From IMG/VR virus record IMGVR_UViG_3300045256_000121, positions 1 to 23,778 of that record: a DNA stretch of 23,778 nt, one strand, 5' to 3'. The notes beneath the pieces are model-generated. The model had not been told where the DNA came from, made no database searches, and was given only the letters and a program-made list of their open reading frames with translations. How positions within the stretch are numbered: position 1 is the first letter of the stretch; each line of letters starts with the position of its first letter. This document shows, piece after piece, positions 8,331 to 16,367 of the stretch. The position numbers were made by a program, and so were the translations under genes. The stretch is from a virus.

Positions 8331-8351
8331 ACGGCTTCTAAATCAAGCCGT
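8331..8351. terminator. Perfect 7-bp hairpin at the end of the deoxyribosyltransferase-like gene
   Basis: ACGGCTT (8331-8337) and AAGCCGT (8345-8351) flank a 7-base loop that includes the stop codon of the minus-strand gene. No T-tract follows on either strand, so it may protect the transcript end or weakly terminate in both directions. Confidence 0.4.
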
Positions 8352-8877
8352 AAGTGAACAACCAGCGGTCATTCTCTTTGTGTTTTCCTTCATTAACTTC
8401 GTCCAGATAGTTATACAGTTCGTTCCAAGACCCGAACATGAAGTCCAAGGGGATGAACCCGTAGTACCATATCGGAATGTATTCCTTTCCCTGCGGGCAC
8501 ATCAGGAGTGTCGGCTTCTTCTGGTTATTGCTGTTGATGACCTCATGGTGTGTGCCGGTCGTAGGCACCTTCCAAGGAAGGTACGAGATCACGATGTCGG
8601 CCCGATCAACCATCTTAAGGTCTTTCTTTACGAACTGGCGGGCAATCTGTTGCATCGTGTTGAAATCCTTTTCAGCCTTGGCTTTAGTGAGTGCAGGTAC
8701 CCATTGTTGCTTCGGGTCATCGAACGGGTCGAATAGATCGAGGCCGAATCGCTCGGTCAGAACCTTTTTCGGCTCGGTCCGCCAGTTGTGGTCGGACGTG
8801 TCGTGCTCAATCGGCCCGGACAGGTAAACACGCTGTCCGGTCAAATAACTTTTCTTTTCTTCTGTAAACAATGACAT
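8338..8877 (-). CDS. Nucleoside 2-deoxyribosyltransferase-like protein
   Basis: This 179-aa protein fits the nucleoside 2-deoxyribosyltransferase-like superfamily, which moves or cleaves deoxyribose or ribose from bases in nucleotide salvage and sometimes in making modified bases. Visible signatures are VYLSGPIEHD (residues 17-26) with W32, DLFDPFDD (47-54), the D94-IVISYLP segment and TGTHHE (107-112), where Glu112 is at the position of the catalytic Glu in the family GT.HE motif. AAGGA lies just before the ATG (rc of 8880-8892). It is alone on the minus strand among rightward structural genes and diverges from 8927, so it has its own promoter somewhere in 8878-8926. Substrate is unknown. 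Confidence 0.75.
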   Translation of the reverse strand: MSLFTEEKKSYLTGQRVYLSGPIEHDTSDHNWRTEPKKVLTERFGLDLFDPFDDPKQQWVPALTKAKAEKDFNTMQQIARQFVKKDLKMVDRADIVISYLPWKVPTTGTHHEVINSNNQKKPTLLMCPQGKEYIPIWYYGFIPLDFMFGSWNELYNYLDEVNEGKHKENDRWLFTYGLI

Positions 8878-8926
8878 TTCTAGTTTTCCTTAACTTTCAT
8901 AATCACAGTACCGAAAAGAGGAAGAT

Positions 8927-9652
8927 ATGTCAAGTGTAGACCCCCAGAAGTTGTTCGAGAACGTTCAGGAACTCTTGGCTAAAGTTGAGATACCCGAGCG
9001 GCACACTTTTTTTCAGATGAAAAACTTCATTATCGGCAAGGAGTGCACGGTACAAGGTCAGTTGTGGCAGATCACCCGTGAACTCCGCTCCCGAACGGAT
9101 TCTTTGTTGGCCTTACACGACCAGATCGCCGATACCCAGGATAACATTGAATTGCTGAACATTGCAACTGAGAGGCTGCGAACCGTCCAGCAAGGTTTTG
9201 AGCCGGATGAGCTAGACAATAGAGAAAGGCAGGTGAAGTTAAGGAAAATAGACCGGGAACGAGCTTCCTTGGAAAGAACTGTGGAAACACTGAGGAACAA
9301 ATCTAAATACCTATTGGAAGAAATGGCGTACCTTTACAACGCCCATGAATCGTTGAGCAAGGTTCAAGCCATGAAGCCTTTGGACGACGTGCAGGCACAG
9401 CAGGAATACTGGAACGAAAAGCTTACCGAAGAACTCAATCTTCGTCTAATCCTCCGTAACCCGCTAGACAGTGATTTTGTCAAAACCATTTTGGCTCTCG
9501 AAGACACGTCACCGGTCAAGAAGCAAATGGTCGAAATCCTCAACAAAGTTCAGAAACAAATGATCGAAGACCGTGATCGCCAGTTAGCCCTGGCGTCCGA
9601 CAAGCAGACGGGTCAACACAAGGCTTCACTGAGAAAACAAGGTGGTAAGTAA
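8927..9652 (+). CDS. Coiled-coil protein of the fibre block, unknown family
   Basis: The 241-aa protein has AGAGGA 6-8 bases before its ATG. It is almost wholly alpha-helical and charged, with heptad-like stretches at about residues 45-85 (LWQITRELRSRTDSLLALHD) and 90-150 (ERQVKLRKIDRERASLERTV, ETLRNKSKYLLEEMAYLYNA), and a basic C-terminus (KASLRKQGGK). There is no signal peptide or membrane segment. It ends in TAATGG shared with the first PKD-type gene, so it is made together with the fibres; a fibre chaperone, trimerising partner or structural protein is possible, but none is shown by the residues. Confidence 0.7.
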   Translation: MSSVDPQKLFENVQELLAKVEIPERHTFFQMKNFIIGKECTVQGQLWQITRELRSRTDSLLALHDQIADTQDNIELLNIATERLRTVQQGFEPDELDNRERQVKLRKIDRERASLERTVETLRNKSKYLLEEMAYLYNAHESLSKVQAMKPLDDVQAQQEYWNEKLTEELNLRLILRNPLDSDFVKTILALEDTSPVKKQMVEILNKVQKQMIEDRDRQLALASDKQTGQHKASLRKQGGK

Positions 9653-10695
9653 TGGTAAGCGACAGAATATCTTCTCTTGATGACGGTTATGAAACGGGAG
9701 ACTTGTCCGTGTTTCCGTCCGCTCTGGACAACAAGGATATTCTGTACACTGCTACGAACAACTCCAAGACTGCATTGAAGCAAACTCTTTCCTACAACGG
9801 GCAAATCGTTGTTGTGGACGATACCAGCAGTTTTCCCAGTCAGGGCATCATCCGCATTGGGTTAGCCAGCGAAGGCGAGGGTAACTTTGAGTTGATATCT
9901 TATAAAAAGAAAACCGGCAATACCTTCCAGCAGTTGAAGCGAGGGTTTGCCGGGTCGAAGCAGGGCGTATGGCGACCGGGACAGGCTTATATTACGAACA
10001 GCGTTGTGGCCGAACACCACAACGCTATCAAAGACGCTATCATTAACATTGAAGTAAACCTGGGCACGAAGGAAAACCCCGATCCGAATTCGCTCAACGG
10101 TATTCTGAAACAACAGGAGGTGCGTTTCCTCACCCCGAAACCTCTGTTCCGGGCTTTTCCGACGAAAGGGGCGCCACCGCATCAAGTCCGATTTCAAAAC
10201 TTCACGACGGGTCACGTTATCCGTAATTTGTGGGATTTCGGCGACGGCGGCACTTCCCTGGAGAAGAATCCGATCCACACCTATATGCAAGAGGGTGTGT
10301 ATACCGTTAAGTTAAACATTATCACTTCGACGGGGGCACAGGGCGTGGCGACGAAGGTCGGCTACATTACCGTGGACAAAGATGAGAACATTCCGTTCAT
10401 CTACGTTGATTCGTTGTTAAATCCCTACTCGGTGGAGACGGCTTCGGCATTGACTGACGGCGGGAACCCGACCGAGCCGAAAACGTTTGTCTTCGTCGAT
10501 CAGTCGGACGGCGACATCGTTCAGCGAAATTGGGTGTTCGGCGATGGCACTCAGTACACCGAAAACGACCCGGATATCCATACTATCACTCACATTTACG
10601 ACAAACCAGGATCGTATAACGTGACTCTGATTTTGATCTACAGCAACCGACGGCTGAAGAAAGTGAATTTGTCTGAAGAATTGGTGGTTTTGTAA
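9652..10695 (+). CDS. PKD-domain fibre-like protein, paralogue 1
   Basis: The 347-aa protein has an N-terminal domain (about residues 1-140) shared with the next two genes and ending in VVAEHHNAIKDAIINIEVNLG. Two PKD (Ig-like) domains follow: residues 160-243 with LWDFGDGG at 193-200, ending in the typical 'H.Y...G.Y.V.L.' (HTYMQEGVYTVKLNI), and 250-347 with WVFGDGT at 294-300 and HIYDKPGSYNVTLIL. PKD domains act as stalks or carbohydrate-contacting modules in surface and phage proteins. It is coupled to its neighbours at both ends by TAATG. A role as a tail fibre or decoration protein is inferred. Confidence 0.8.
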   Translation: MVSDRISSLDDGYETGDLSVFPSALDNKDILYTATNNSKTALKQTLSYNGQIVVVDDTSSFPSQGIIRIGLASEGEGNFELISYKKKTGNTFQQLKRGFAGSKQGVWRPGQAYITNSVVAEHHNAIKDAIINIEVNLGTKENPDPNSLNGILKQQEVRFLTPKPLFRAFPTKGAPPHQVRFQNFTTGHVIRNLWDFGDGGTSLEKNPIHTYMQEGVYTVKLNIITSTGAQGVATKVGYITVDKDENIPFIYVDSLLNPYSVETASALTDGGNPTEPKTFVFVDQSDGDIVQRNWVFGDGTQYTENDPDIHTITHIYDKPGSYNVTLILIYSNRRLKKVNLSEELVVL

Positions 10696-12980
10696 TGACG
10701 ATCCCCACAGCGAGTAACTACCCGAATGCGTTTGACACGAACACTAACCTGTTCGAAGTCCACGACGGTTTACGGGTTCGTCTTGCCGAAGATTATAACC
10801 CTGGCGATACCGAGATCACGGTTGAAGGCGATATTCTTATTCTGTCCCGGTTCCCGCCGACGGGTATCATTACGCTTACCGAGCAGTGCAGCGATATCGA
10901 CAAGCGAGCCATATCGTTTTTTTATTCGAACATCGATACAGCCACTGGCATTATCAGCGGACTTGAGCTGTTACCAACTTTCGTAGATGTCCCAAAGCTC
11001 AAGCGTATTACGAATGTCACTCAAAACGTTATGGCTCAGCATCATAATGCTTTGAAAGACGCTTTGATCGCTATCGAAGAATTTATTGGCGTCAAAGGCA
11101 CTACTGACAACTTGCCGTTCGGTCCTACTATGGAAGGTCGGGTCAACTTCTTACGCAAAGTTGTACTTACCCCTCGGGCGTGGTTTACCGCCGACAAGCG
11201 GACGGGCATTGTCCCGCTTGACATCGAGTTCAAAGATTTGAGCTTTCGCTTGGGCGCCGACGGTACGTCCGGGCCGGTGACGATCTCCTGGGACTTCGGA
11301 GACAACACTACCAGTAACATCTCGTTCATCAGTGTCATCAGTGAAACCTCCGTGGTTCCAGAGGGCGCCGATAACGTTTTGGTTTATGATATGGACGGCG
11401 GAACTATCAAGAAGACTTATCTGCGACCGGGTATTTTTGACGTTACGCTTACCGTTTCTAACAATTTCGGTACGGATTCGTGTACTTTCCCTGCCTTCAT
11501 TAAAGCCCGTGTGAAGGCCCCCGATTCGGCGATTATCAAGTTTCAGAATGTCGAAGGGCAAACGATCATTCCTGGTACGCCGGTCAACGGACCATACACC
11601 GTAAACCCACGGGTGCGGGCACCTATTAACACCATCATTAATTTGTTCATTCCGGACGGCGAGAACCTGTCTACCCCGGGCATCAGTTTTGGCGGGGAAC
11701 CACTTGACGGTAATGGTTCCCCAATTGACCCGATTGTGACTTACACTTGGAGTCTGGGGGACGACTTGAACCACCCGAACGCTTCCAGTACGAAGGCGTC
11801 TTACTCCATTGGCGGGTTGTACGACTTGAAACTGCGGGTGGATACAAACTTTGGGGCTTATCGAATTACTACCTACGAGAACTGCATCGACGTGGTGGAG
11901 AACATAAACCTTTGGTTGTGGACATTCGACACTGGCGTGACCGTCCGGGCTTACGAGTACGGCTTAATTAGTGAAACTTTCAAGCTCAACAGTAACTCGT
12001 CACAAATCGTGCTGCGGGATGACAGCTTCTTGAACAATGTGCCTTCAGCCTCACAACAGAAACGTGAATTCAAAAGAAATACCGGCTTCGCCCCTCGTGG
12101 TACGTTGGAATCGGGGCGTGGCGGTTCGGTGTTGCTGTATTGGGCTTCCGGTCGGTCGGAATACGACCCGATTGGTGCTGAAGAAATTCGATTTGTCGAA
12201 TACACCGGGTTTATCGACACTTACATTACCCGACCCGAGATCAGTCGCCCGTGGAATTGGGCAACTTTCAATTCCGCCGGAATCACGTTCTTTGTATTTG
12301 GCTCCCCGACAACGCCCCCGATGCCTTCGACTTCACCAACCAACCCGACGAAAACCGTTCTGAATTTGACGTTCTTGACACCCACTAACGAAACGTTGAC
12401 AGTGAGTAACTTTAGTAACGGTGCCCAAGAGTTGTTGAGTAACGTGGCTTCTTTTGACAACAGTGGCAACAGTATTTACGGTAACTTTAGTGTATATCGG
12501 ACGGCATGGAAAGACAACACGGGTTACATTACCAGAAACTCGGGTATCGGACCTTTCTTCCGCATCAAGAGTTTTTATCGGACGGAAGGGACTGTAGGCA
12601 ACCCGTTCCAGACGATCCGTAAGTTGACGGATATGCAGGGCCCGACCAAGACCGAAGGGCAGTTGTCAAACTTGAGTCAGGGCGTATACTTTTTTAACAA
12701 CTCCGGGTCCATTTCGGCGTTCAGTGATTCGACGCAGACGTGGAGCACAGGCGGTCCTGGGTTCAATTCCGTGGCGTATCGGGCGTTACAAGATAACGGC
12801 GTTTCGGGATACGATAATATATCGAATACGCTGCTGTGTACCTCTGACGGGGACAAGCGGGCGTATCTGAGCTTCGACTACAGTGAGAACGTGTTCTTGA
12901 AGTTCTCTGAAACAGAACTTACATTTACCGCCCTGGGCACAAGACCGAGTGGCGAACAATGGATTATGGGCGTATATTAA
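10695..12980 (+). CDS. Large PKD-domain fibre-like protein, paralogue 2
   Basis: The 761-aa protein repeats the plan of its upstream neighbour: an N-terminal domain starting YPNAFDTNTNLFEV and closing at residues 114-133 (AQHHNALKDALIAIEEFIG), a PKD domain with SWDFGDNTT (198-206) and PGIFDVTLTVSNNFG, and a second, looser PKD unit (TYTWSLGDD, GGLYDLKLRVDTNFG). The last roughly 360 residues form a separate beta-rich domain, rich in Ser, Thr, Asn, Gly and aromatic residues, with repeated short strands (GNFSVYRTAW, GQLSNLSQGVYFFNNSG, RAYLSFDYSENVFL); this could be a propeller or a receptor-binding tip. Its start overlaps the previous stop (TAATG). A receptor-binding fibre is a reasonable inference. 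Confidence 0.8.
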   Translation: MTIPTASNYPNAFDTNTNLFEVHDGLRVRLAEDYNPGDTEITVEGDILILSRFPPTGIITLTEQCSDIDKRAISFFYSNIDTATGIISGLELLPTFVDVPKLKRITNVTQNVMAQHHNALKDALIAIEEFIGVKGTTDNLPFGPTMEGRVNFLRKVVLTPRAWFTADKRTGIVPLDIEFKDLSFRLGADGTSGPVTISWDFGDNTTSNISFISVISETSVVPEGADNVLVYDMDGGTIKKTYLRPGIFDVTLTVSNNFGTDSCTFPAFIKARVKAPDSAIIKFQNVEGQTIIPGTPVNGPYTVNPRVRAPINTIINLFIPDGENLSTPGISFGGEPLDGNGSPIDPIVTYTWSLGDDLNHPNASSTKASYSIGGLYDLKLRVDTNFGAYRITTYENCIDVVENINLWLWTFDTGVTVRAYEYGLISETFKLNSNSSQIVLRDDSFLNNVPSASQQKREFKRNTGFAPRGTLESGRGGSVLLYWASGRSEYDPIGAEEIRFVEYTGFIDTYITRPEISRPWNWATFNSAGITFFVFGSPTTPPMPSTSPTNPTKTVLNLTFLTPTNETLTVSNFSNGAQELLSNVASFDNSGNSIYGNFSVYRTAWKDNTGYITRNSGIGPFFRIKSFYRTEGTVGNPFQTIRKLTDMQGPTKTEGQLSNLSQGVYFFNNSGSISAFSDSTQTWSTGGPGFNSVAYRALQDNGVSGYDNISNTLLCTSDGDKRAYLSFDYSENVFLKFSETELTFTALGTRPSGEQWIMGVY

Positions 12981-13040
12981 ATCTGAATAATATTAAACTG
13001 CTAATGAAAAATTATATAATAATTCGGAGATGAATAAATA
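12981..13040 (+). promoter_or_regulatory. AT-rich leader before paralogue 3
   Basis: Sixty non-coding bases separate paralogues 2 and 3, while all other genes of this block overlap. The stretch is highly AT-rich (AATTATATAATAATTCGGAG) and ends with a GGAG site. It may hold a promoter for paralogue 3, but no clear -35/-10 pair could be fixed. Confidence 0.35.
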
Positions 13041-14912
13041 ATGCCATTTCCGCCTATTCCTGCTTACCCGAATGCGGTTGACTCGGACTACACGTTGTTC
13101 CTGGTGTATAACACCACGGAAACGAAGTTGTGCGCAGACAATCCCGCCTGGGCGGAAACTATTGAAATCCTGCCCGTGGCGTCTGACAAGCCGGAAATCT
13201 GGGCCGACAACGGGTTTGGGAACATTGACGGTGAGTTGTTCTATTACGACTCTGTGGGTAAGGACTCTAACGGCAAGGTAAACAAGCTCAAGGGCTGTGC
13301 TCGTGCCTTGTCTGGTAAATCAAAGTTCAACCCCCGTGGCACTTGGGTTCGGTCTTATGTCATTGCCGAACATCATAATCAGTTGGTTGATGCCATCTTG
13401 AAAGTTGAAAACTTTGTAGGGTTTAACTTCGACCCCCGTCAAGAAACTCTCGACTGGCGCATCCGCAACCTTCAGTCGTTAGCGATCATTTTTGATGATT
13501 ACGCCTGTCCGGATGTTAATTTTACGTTCAACATCGTAGAGAACGATAAGGAAACTGGTATCCTTGCCAACTACGTTGTCGAACTCACACAGCCGACAAC
13601 TGCCAATTCGTTCCGATTAGATTTTGGCGATGGGGAGTTCACGACGACGGCTCTGTCCGGTAGCCATCGCTACGCTCTTAACGCCACGATTGACCCTGTT
13701 GTTACGCTGTCTAACGACAAGTGCCAGATCATCGTGACGCCAGTTGAACGTGAGAACCCGAGTGAGCCGCCTGCCGTTATTGAAGACGTGTTCGACATTC
13801 CGATTCCGGCTGTCCCGGACGTGCCTGACTTTACGTTCGTGCCATGTGAGGTTCCCGAACCGAACATTAACCTACCGCCGTTAGTTTTCCCGTGTCTGTC
13901 GCTAGAAGGTCAGGTCGGTCCGTTGCCGTCGGTCATCATCGGACCGGACATTCAGTTGGTATCGAACGTGGTGATTGAAGGCCCGGACAACCCGGTCCAG
14001 ATTCTTCACAGCACGGTTACGATTGAGGGTGGGTTCAGTCTGCCGTCGATCATTTTCGTGGACGTTCCGCCGACGATTGTTATTGACCCACCAATCCCGC
14101 CGACTATTGTTATCGTGGCTCAGTCTAGTATTGCGATGGGCATTGATTACGGTGAGTTGCCGAAGTTCGAGATCGACTGGAGCAACATGCCGGAAATGAC
14201 CATGCAGATGACAATGGTTCGCCCGGTTGTAAAGCCGCAGTTGATGGCTCAGGGCGTTCAGAACGAGTTCGGTGAAGAATTCGCCGACTTGTTTCAGGCG
14301 TCCGAACAACTGAAGGTTGAATATGAAACCGTTGGCATACCTGAAGAAATTCGAGTCATCATGCCGGACGAAATCCCGGACATTAAGGTTGACGCCACGG
14401 ACGTGCCAAAAACGATAAAACTCGTTACCGAAGATGTTAACCTTCCAGACATTATCCGCATCTTCGGCCCGGATAAGCCGTTGCCTGAAGTGATTAGTAT
14501 TCACGGGCCGGAAGTCCCTTTGCCAGACCAAATCGAGTTGGTAAACCGTGACGTTCCTCGCCAGATTGATTTGGTGAACAAGGACGTGCCGCATGAGATC
14601 GTGTTGCGAACAGAGACACCAATCCCCGAGAAGATTTTGGTCGAGATGGTTCAGCCCATTCCGAGTAAGATCATCTTGGACGCATCGGGCGTACCGACCT
14701 CATTGCCGGTCACTGGTATCCCGGAATCCCTGACGGTTGTGGGCTTCCCGGAAGGCATCCCGATCCTTTTCCCGAAGGAAGAAGATATGCCGAAGATTGA
14801 GCTGGTTTACAAGGGCGCCCCACTCGAACTGAAGATTACAATGGATAAGATGATCGCAGCGGCGGAAGGCGAAGACGCACAATGCGTCCGAATCATACCC
14901 TGTGTGAAGTGA
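13041..14912 (+). CDS. Fibre-like protein with proline-punctuated beta repeats, paralogue 3
   Basis: The 623-aa protein has the shared N-terminal domain (YPNAVDSDYTLF at 9-20; IAEHHNQLVDAILKVENFVG at 108-127) and a degenerate PKD unit with LDFGDGEF near residue 192. The rest is unusual: from about residue 240 it is rich in Pro, Ile and Val, and from about 430 it becomes a regular array of 10-14 residue units of the form [ILV]P..I.[LIV]...[DG]., for example LPEVISIHGPEVP, LPDQIELVNRD, VPRQIDLVNKD, VPHEIVLRTETP, IPEKILVEMVQP. This fits an extended beta-solenoid or fibrous shaft. GGAG lies 10 bases before the ATG. Two terminators follow, so this closes the fibre operon. Confidence 0.8.
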   Translation: MPFPPIPAYPNAVDSDYTLFLVYNTTETKLCADNPAWAETIEILPVASDKPEIWADNGFGNIDGELFYYDSVGKDSNGKVNKLKGCARALSGKSKFNPRGTWVRSYVIAEHHNQLVDAILKVENFVGFNFDPRQETLDWRIRNLQSLAIIFDDYACPDVNFTFNIVENDKETGILANYVVELTQPTTANSFRLDFGDGEFTTTALSGSHRYALNATIDPVVTLSNDKCQIIVTPVERENPSEPPAVIEDVFDIPIPAVPDVPDFTFVPCEVPEPNINLPPLVFPCLSLEGQVGPLPSVIIGPDIQLVSNVVIEGPDNPVQILHSTVTIEGGFSLPSIIFVDVPPTIVIDPPIPPTIVIVAQSSIAMGIDYGELPKFEIDWSNMPEMTMQMTMVRPVVKPQLMAQGVQNEFGEEFADLFQASEQLKVEYETVGIPEEIRVIMPDEIPDIKVDATDVPKTIKLVTEDVNLPDIIRIFGPDKPLPEVISIHGPEVPLPDQIELVNRDVPRQIDLVNKDVPHEIVLRTETPIPEKILVEMVQPIPSKIILDASGVPTSLPVTGIPESLTVVGFPEGIPILFPKEEDMPKIELVYKGAPLELKITMDKMIAAAEGEDAQCVRIIPCVK

Positions 14913-14913
14913 A

Positions 14914-14948
14914 CTGTCACTCCCCTAAATGGCAGTGACTTTCTTTCT
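14914..14948 (+). terminator. Terminator after the fibre operon
   Basis: GTCACT (14916-14921) pairs with AGTGAC (14934-14939) two bases after the stop codon, followed by TTTCTTTCT. The stem is short, so termination may be partial. Confidence 0.6.
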
Positions 14949-14991
14949 CAATCTCGGTCACCTCTTTAGCCGCCTCAAGAGTGTTTTTCCC

Positions 14992-15014
14992 AAGTCCACA
15001 GGACTTACTTTTTT
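14992..15014 (+). terminator. Second terminator hairpin
   Basis: AAGTCC (14992-14997), loop ACA and GGACTT (15001-15006) are followed by a run of six T (15009-15014) and more T-rich sequence. It backs up the weaker hairpin 50 bases upstream. Confidence 0.65.
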
Positions 15015-15031
15015 AAGTTTTTTTGAATAGT

Positions 15032-15059
15032 TTGCCTTTTTAGAGATAATTTGTATTAT
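15032..15059 (+). promoter_or_regulatory. Sigma70-like promoter
   Basis: TTGCCT (15032-15037) and TATTAT (15054-15059) are 16 bases apart in an AT-rich stretch directly after two terminators. It probably drives the rightward unit 15249-16700. The transcript would begin near 15066 and have a leader of nearly 200 bases. Confidence 0.5.
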
Positions 15060-15248
15060 ATCATAATTTGGTTTTCGTTGCGATACAAAATCAGTTTCAT
15101 TTAGTTAACTATCAAGGGGGGGCGAGACGTTTTTTAACCCATCGCTTTCATCCCCTGCCTTAAAAGGCTGGCAGGCGGTTTCGTTGGCTTTGCCTGTCAG
15201 TATCTATGATTTAGGTGTTTTCGGTTCCAAAGAAGAGTAGACCTGCAA
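15060..15248 (+). other. Non-coding leader with short hairpins
   Basis: No credible gene is seen. The leader has a seven-G run (near 15116-15122) and a hairpin-forming stretch CTGCCTTAAAAGGCTGGCAG (about 15156-15175), where GCCTT pairs with AAGGC or CTGCC with GGCAG, plus a later GCCTGTC. It may fold as a 5' UTR structure. Confidence 0.35.
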
Positions 15249-15407
15249 TTGGCAGAGAAGATTAAGGCTGTTAACTACATTAATCGATTGATGTCGATTA
15301 TGCGACTCTATGATTTGGACATGGTTTTGGCTCGTAACGAACTTGCCAGCCGCCTTGAAGGCACTAACACGATTGCCGACGTGCTGATGGTTGACAGAGC
15401 TAGTTAA
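15249..15407 (+). CDS. Short hypothetical protein or gene fragment
   Basis: A 52-codon frame from TTG at 15249 to TAA at 15405-15407 encodes a well-formed helical peptide (LAEKIKAVNYINRLMSIMRL, DLDMVLARNELASRLEGTN). An AGAAGAG run lies about 11 bases upstream of the TTG; ATG codons at 15291 and 15300 would give much shorter products. The frame is open upstream to a TGA near 15207 without an ATG, so it might be the end of a broken gene. No family was recognised. Confidence 0.4.
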   Translation: MAEKIKAVNYINRLMSIMRLYDLDMVLARNELASRLEGTNTIADVLMVDRAS

Positions 15408-15439
15408 CCATTCACGAAGGGGGGATAAACTATTACACT

Positions 15440-16303
15440 ATGAGAATTAGAAAAGACGAAAAGACTCACAATCACTTCATCCGTGCCGGGGGCGTGTGGG
15501 TGCGTGATTTCACTAAACCCAACTCTATACCGGTGACGCCGAACACCTTGATTCGCCCTGCCGATAAGGCGTTGATGGTTCAGAATGAGTTCGAGAACCG
15601 GGCTTTGAACATTGGTAACATTTGTGATGAGAAGTTGGTTTTCCCGAAAGTGGTCGTCATCTCTGATGGCTACTCGTTTGCTAAACGGGTAGACTTTATC
15701 AACAGCCTGCCCGAAGATGTGGCGATCTTCGCCGTTAACCATGTGTTAACGAAGTGGCGCCAGTTTGGGTTTAAGAAGGCGGTGAATCTGTATGTGGTGA
15801 ACAACCCGTACTCGGAGGTGATGACTTTCTTACCGAGAAAGTCCAAATACTATCCGGCGTGTGTGGCGTCCATACGGACCAATCCGAAGTTCTTGAAAGA
15901 TTATAAAGGAACGACATATGTGTATGAGCCAGTTCTCGAAGTAGGGTTCGGACAAAAGGGGGATAGCCTTTATTACATTGACGACTACCGTAACCCGGTG
16001 TGTGCGGCGATTTGCCTCGCTTATCGGATGCATGCCCAGAAGATTATGCTTGTTAGTTGTGACGAGTCGTTTAGCGAGAAGAAAGACGGAGCCGAAGGGC
16101 TAATGAACGGACTTTATACCTATCCTCAACAGTTGATCGCTCACGATTTGATTGATGCCAATTTGTACTGGTTTACTAAGAAAAAGACCGGAACGCCAAA
16201 GGCCGCAAATTACTCAGACGGACCAGAAAACAAGTATGCTACATATATAACCCAAGACGAACAGGCATTGGCATTCTTTGCGGATGAAGATGAAGACGCC
16301 TAA
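15440..16303 (+). CDS. DUF115/MAF-like sugar-processing protein
   Basis: The 287-aa protein resembles the DUF115 / motility accessory factor (MAF) group, Rossmann-type proteins linked to adding nonulosonic or other sugars to surface proteins. The evidence is fold-like: VVVISDGYSFAKRVDFINSL (a 'G.G.S' type loop is replaced by SDGYSF), then IFAVNHVLTKW, as in 'i.a.n..l..l', and a later YRNPVCAAICLAYRMHAQKI followed by MLVSCDESF, like the second conserved block ('vg...a..la..lG.k.I.l.G.D'). The acidic tail is unusual. A GGGGGG tract lies about 15 bases before the ATG, which is a long spacing for a ribosome site. A sugar-transfer role is inferred, also from the GT genes nearby. Confidence 0.5.
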   Translation: MRIRKDEKTHNHFIRAGGVWVRDFTKPNSIPVTPNTLIRPADKALMVQNEFENRALNIGNICDEKLVFPKVVVISDGYSFAKRVDFINSLPEDVAIFAVNHVLTKWRQFGFKKAVNLYVVNNPYSEVMTFLPRKSKYYPACVASIRTNPKFLKDYKGTTYVYEPVLEVGFGQKGDSLYYIDDYRNPVCAAICLAYRMHAQKIMLVSCDESFSEKKDGAEGLMNGLYTYPQQLIAHDLIDANLYWFTKKKTGTPKAANYSDGPENKYATYITQDEQALAFFADEDEDA

Positions 16304-16327
16304 AGGATGTACTGTGCGGGGCTGAAC

Positions 16328-16354
16328 GAATGCAGTGCTTACACTGGTGCATTC
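16328..16354 (+). promoter_or_regulatory. Hairpin just before the 16368 gene
   Basis: GAATG-CAGTG (16328-16337), loop CTTA, CACTG (16342-16346), a GTG bulge and CATTC (16350-16354) form a 10-bp stem that ends 4 bases before the GGAG ribosome site at 16358. It has no T-tract, so it is more likely an mRNA processing or translation-control hairpin than a terminator. Confidence 0.45.
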
Positions 16355-16367
16355 TTCGGAGAAATTA

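Noticed and set aside
8380-8827. Two plus-strand frames of about 116 codons
   Set aside because: They are antisense to the deoxyribosyltransferase-like gene, which shows conserved motifs in order.
11151-11774. Minus-strand open frame of 207 codons
   Set aside because: It is antisense to the PKD protein and shows no domain pattern.
13031-13042. Three-codon frame ATGAATAAATAA overlapping the start of paralogue 3
   Set aside because: The GGAG site directly abuts this ATG, leaving no spacer; it is probably chance in an AT-rich leader.
13902-14594. Minus-strand open frame of 230 codons
   Set aside because: It is the antisense of the repeat-rich fibre gene; its Asn/Arg/His-rich sequence reflects the repeated plus-strand codons.
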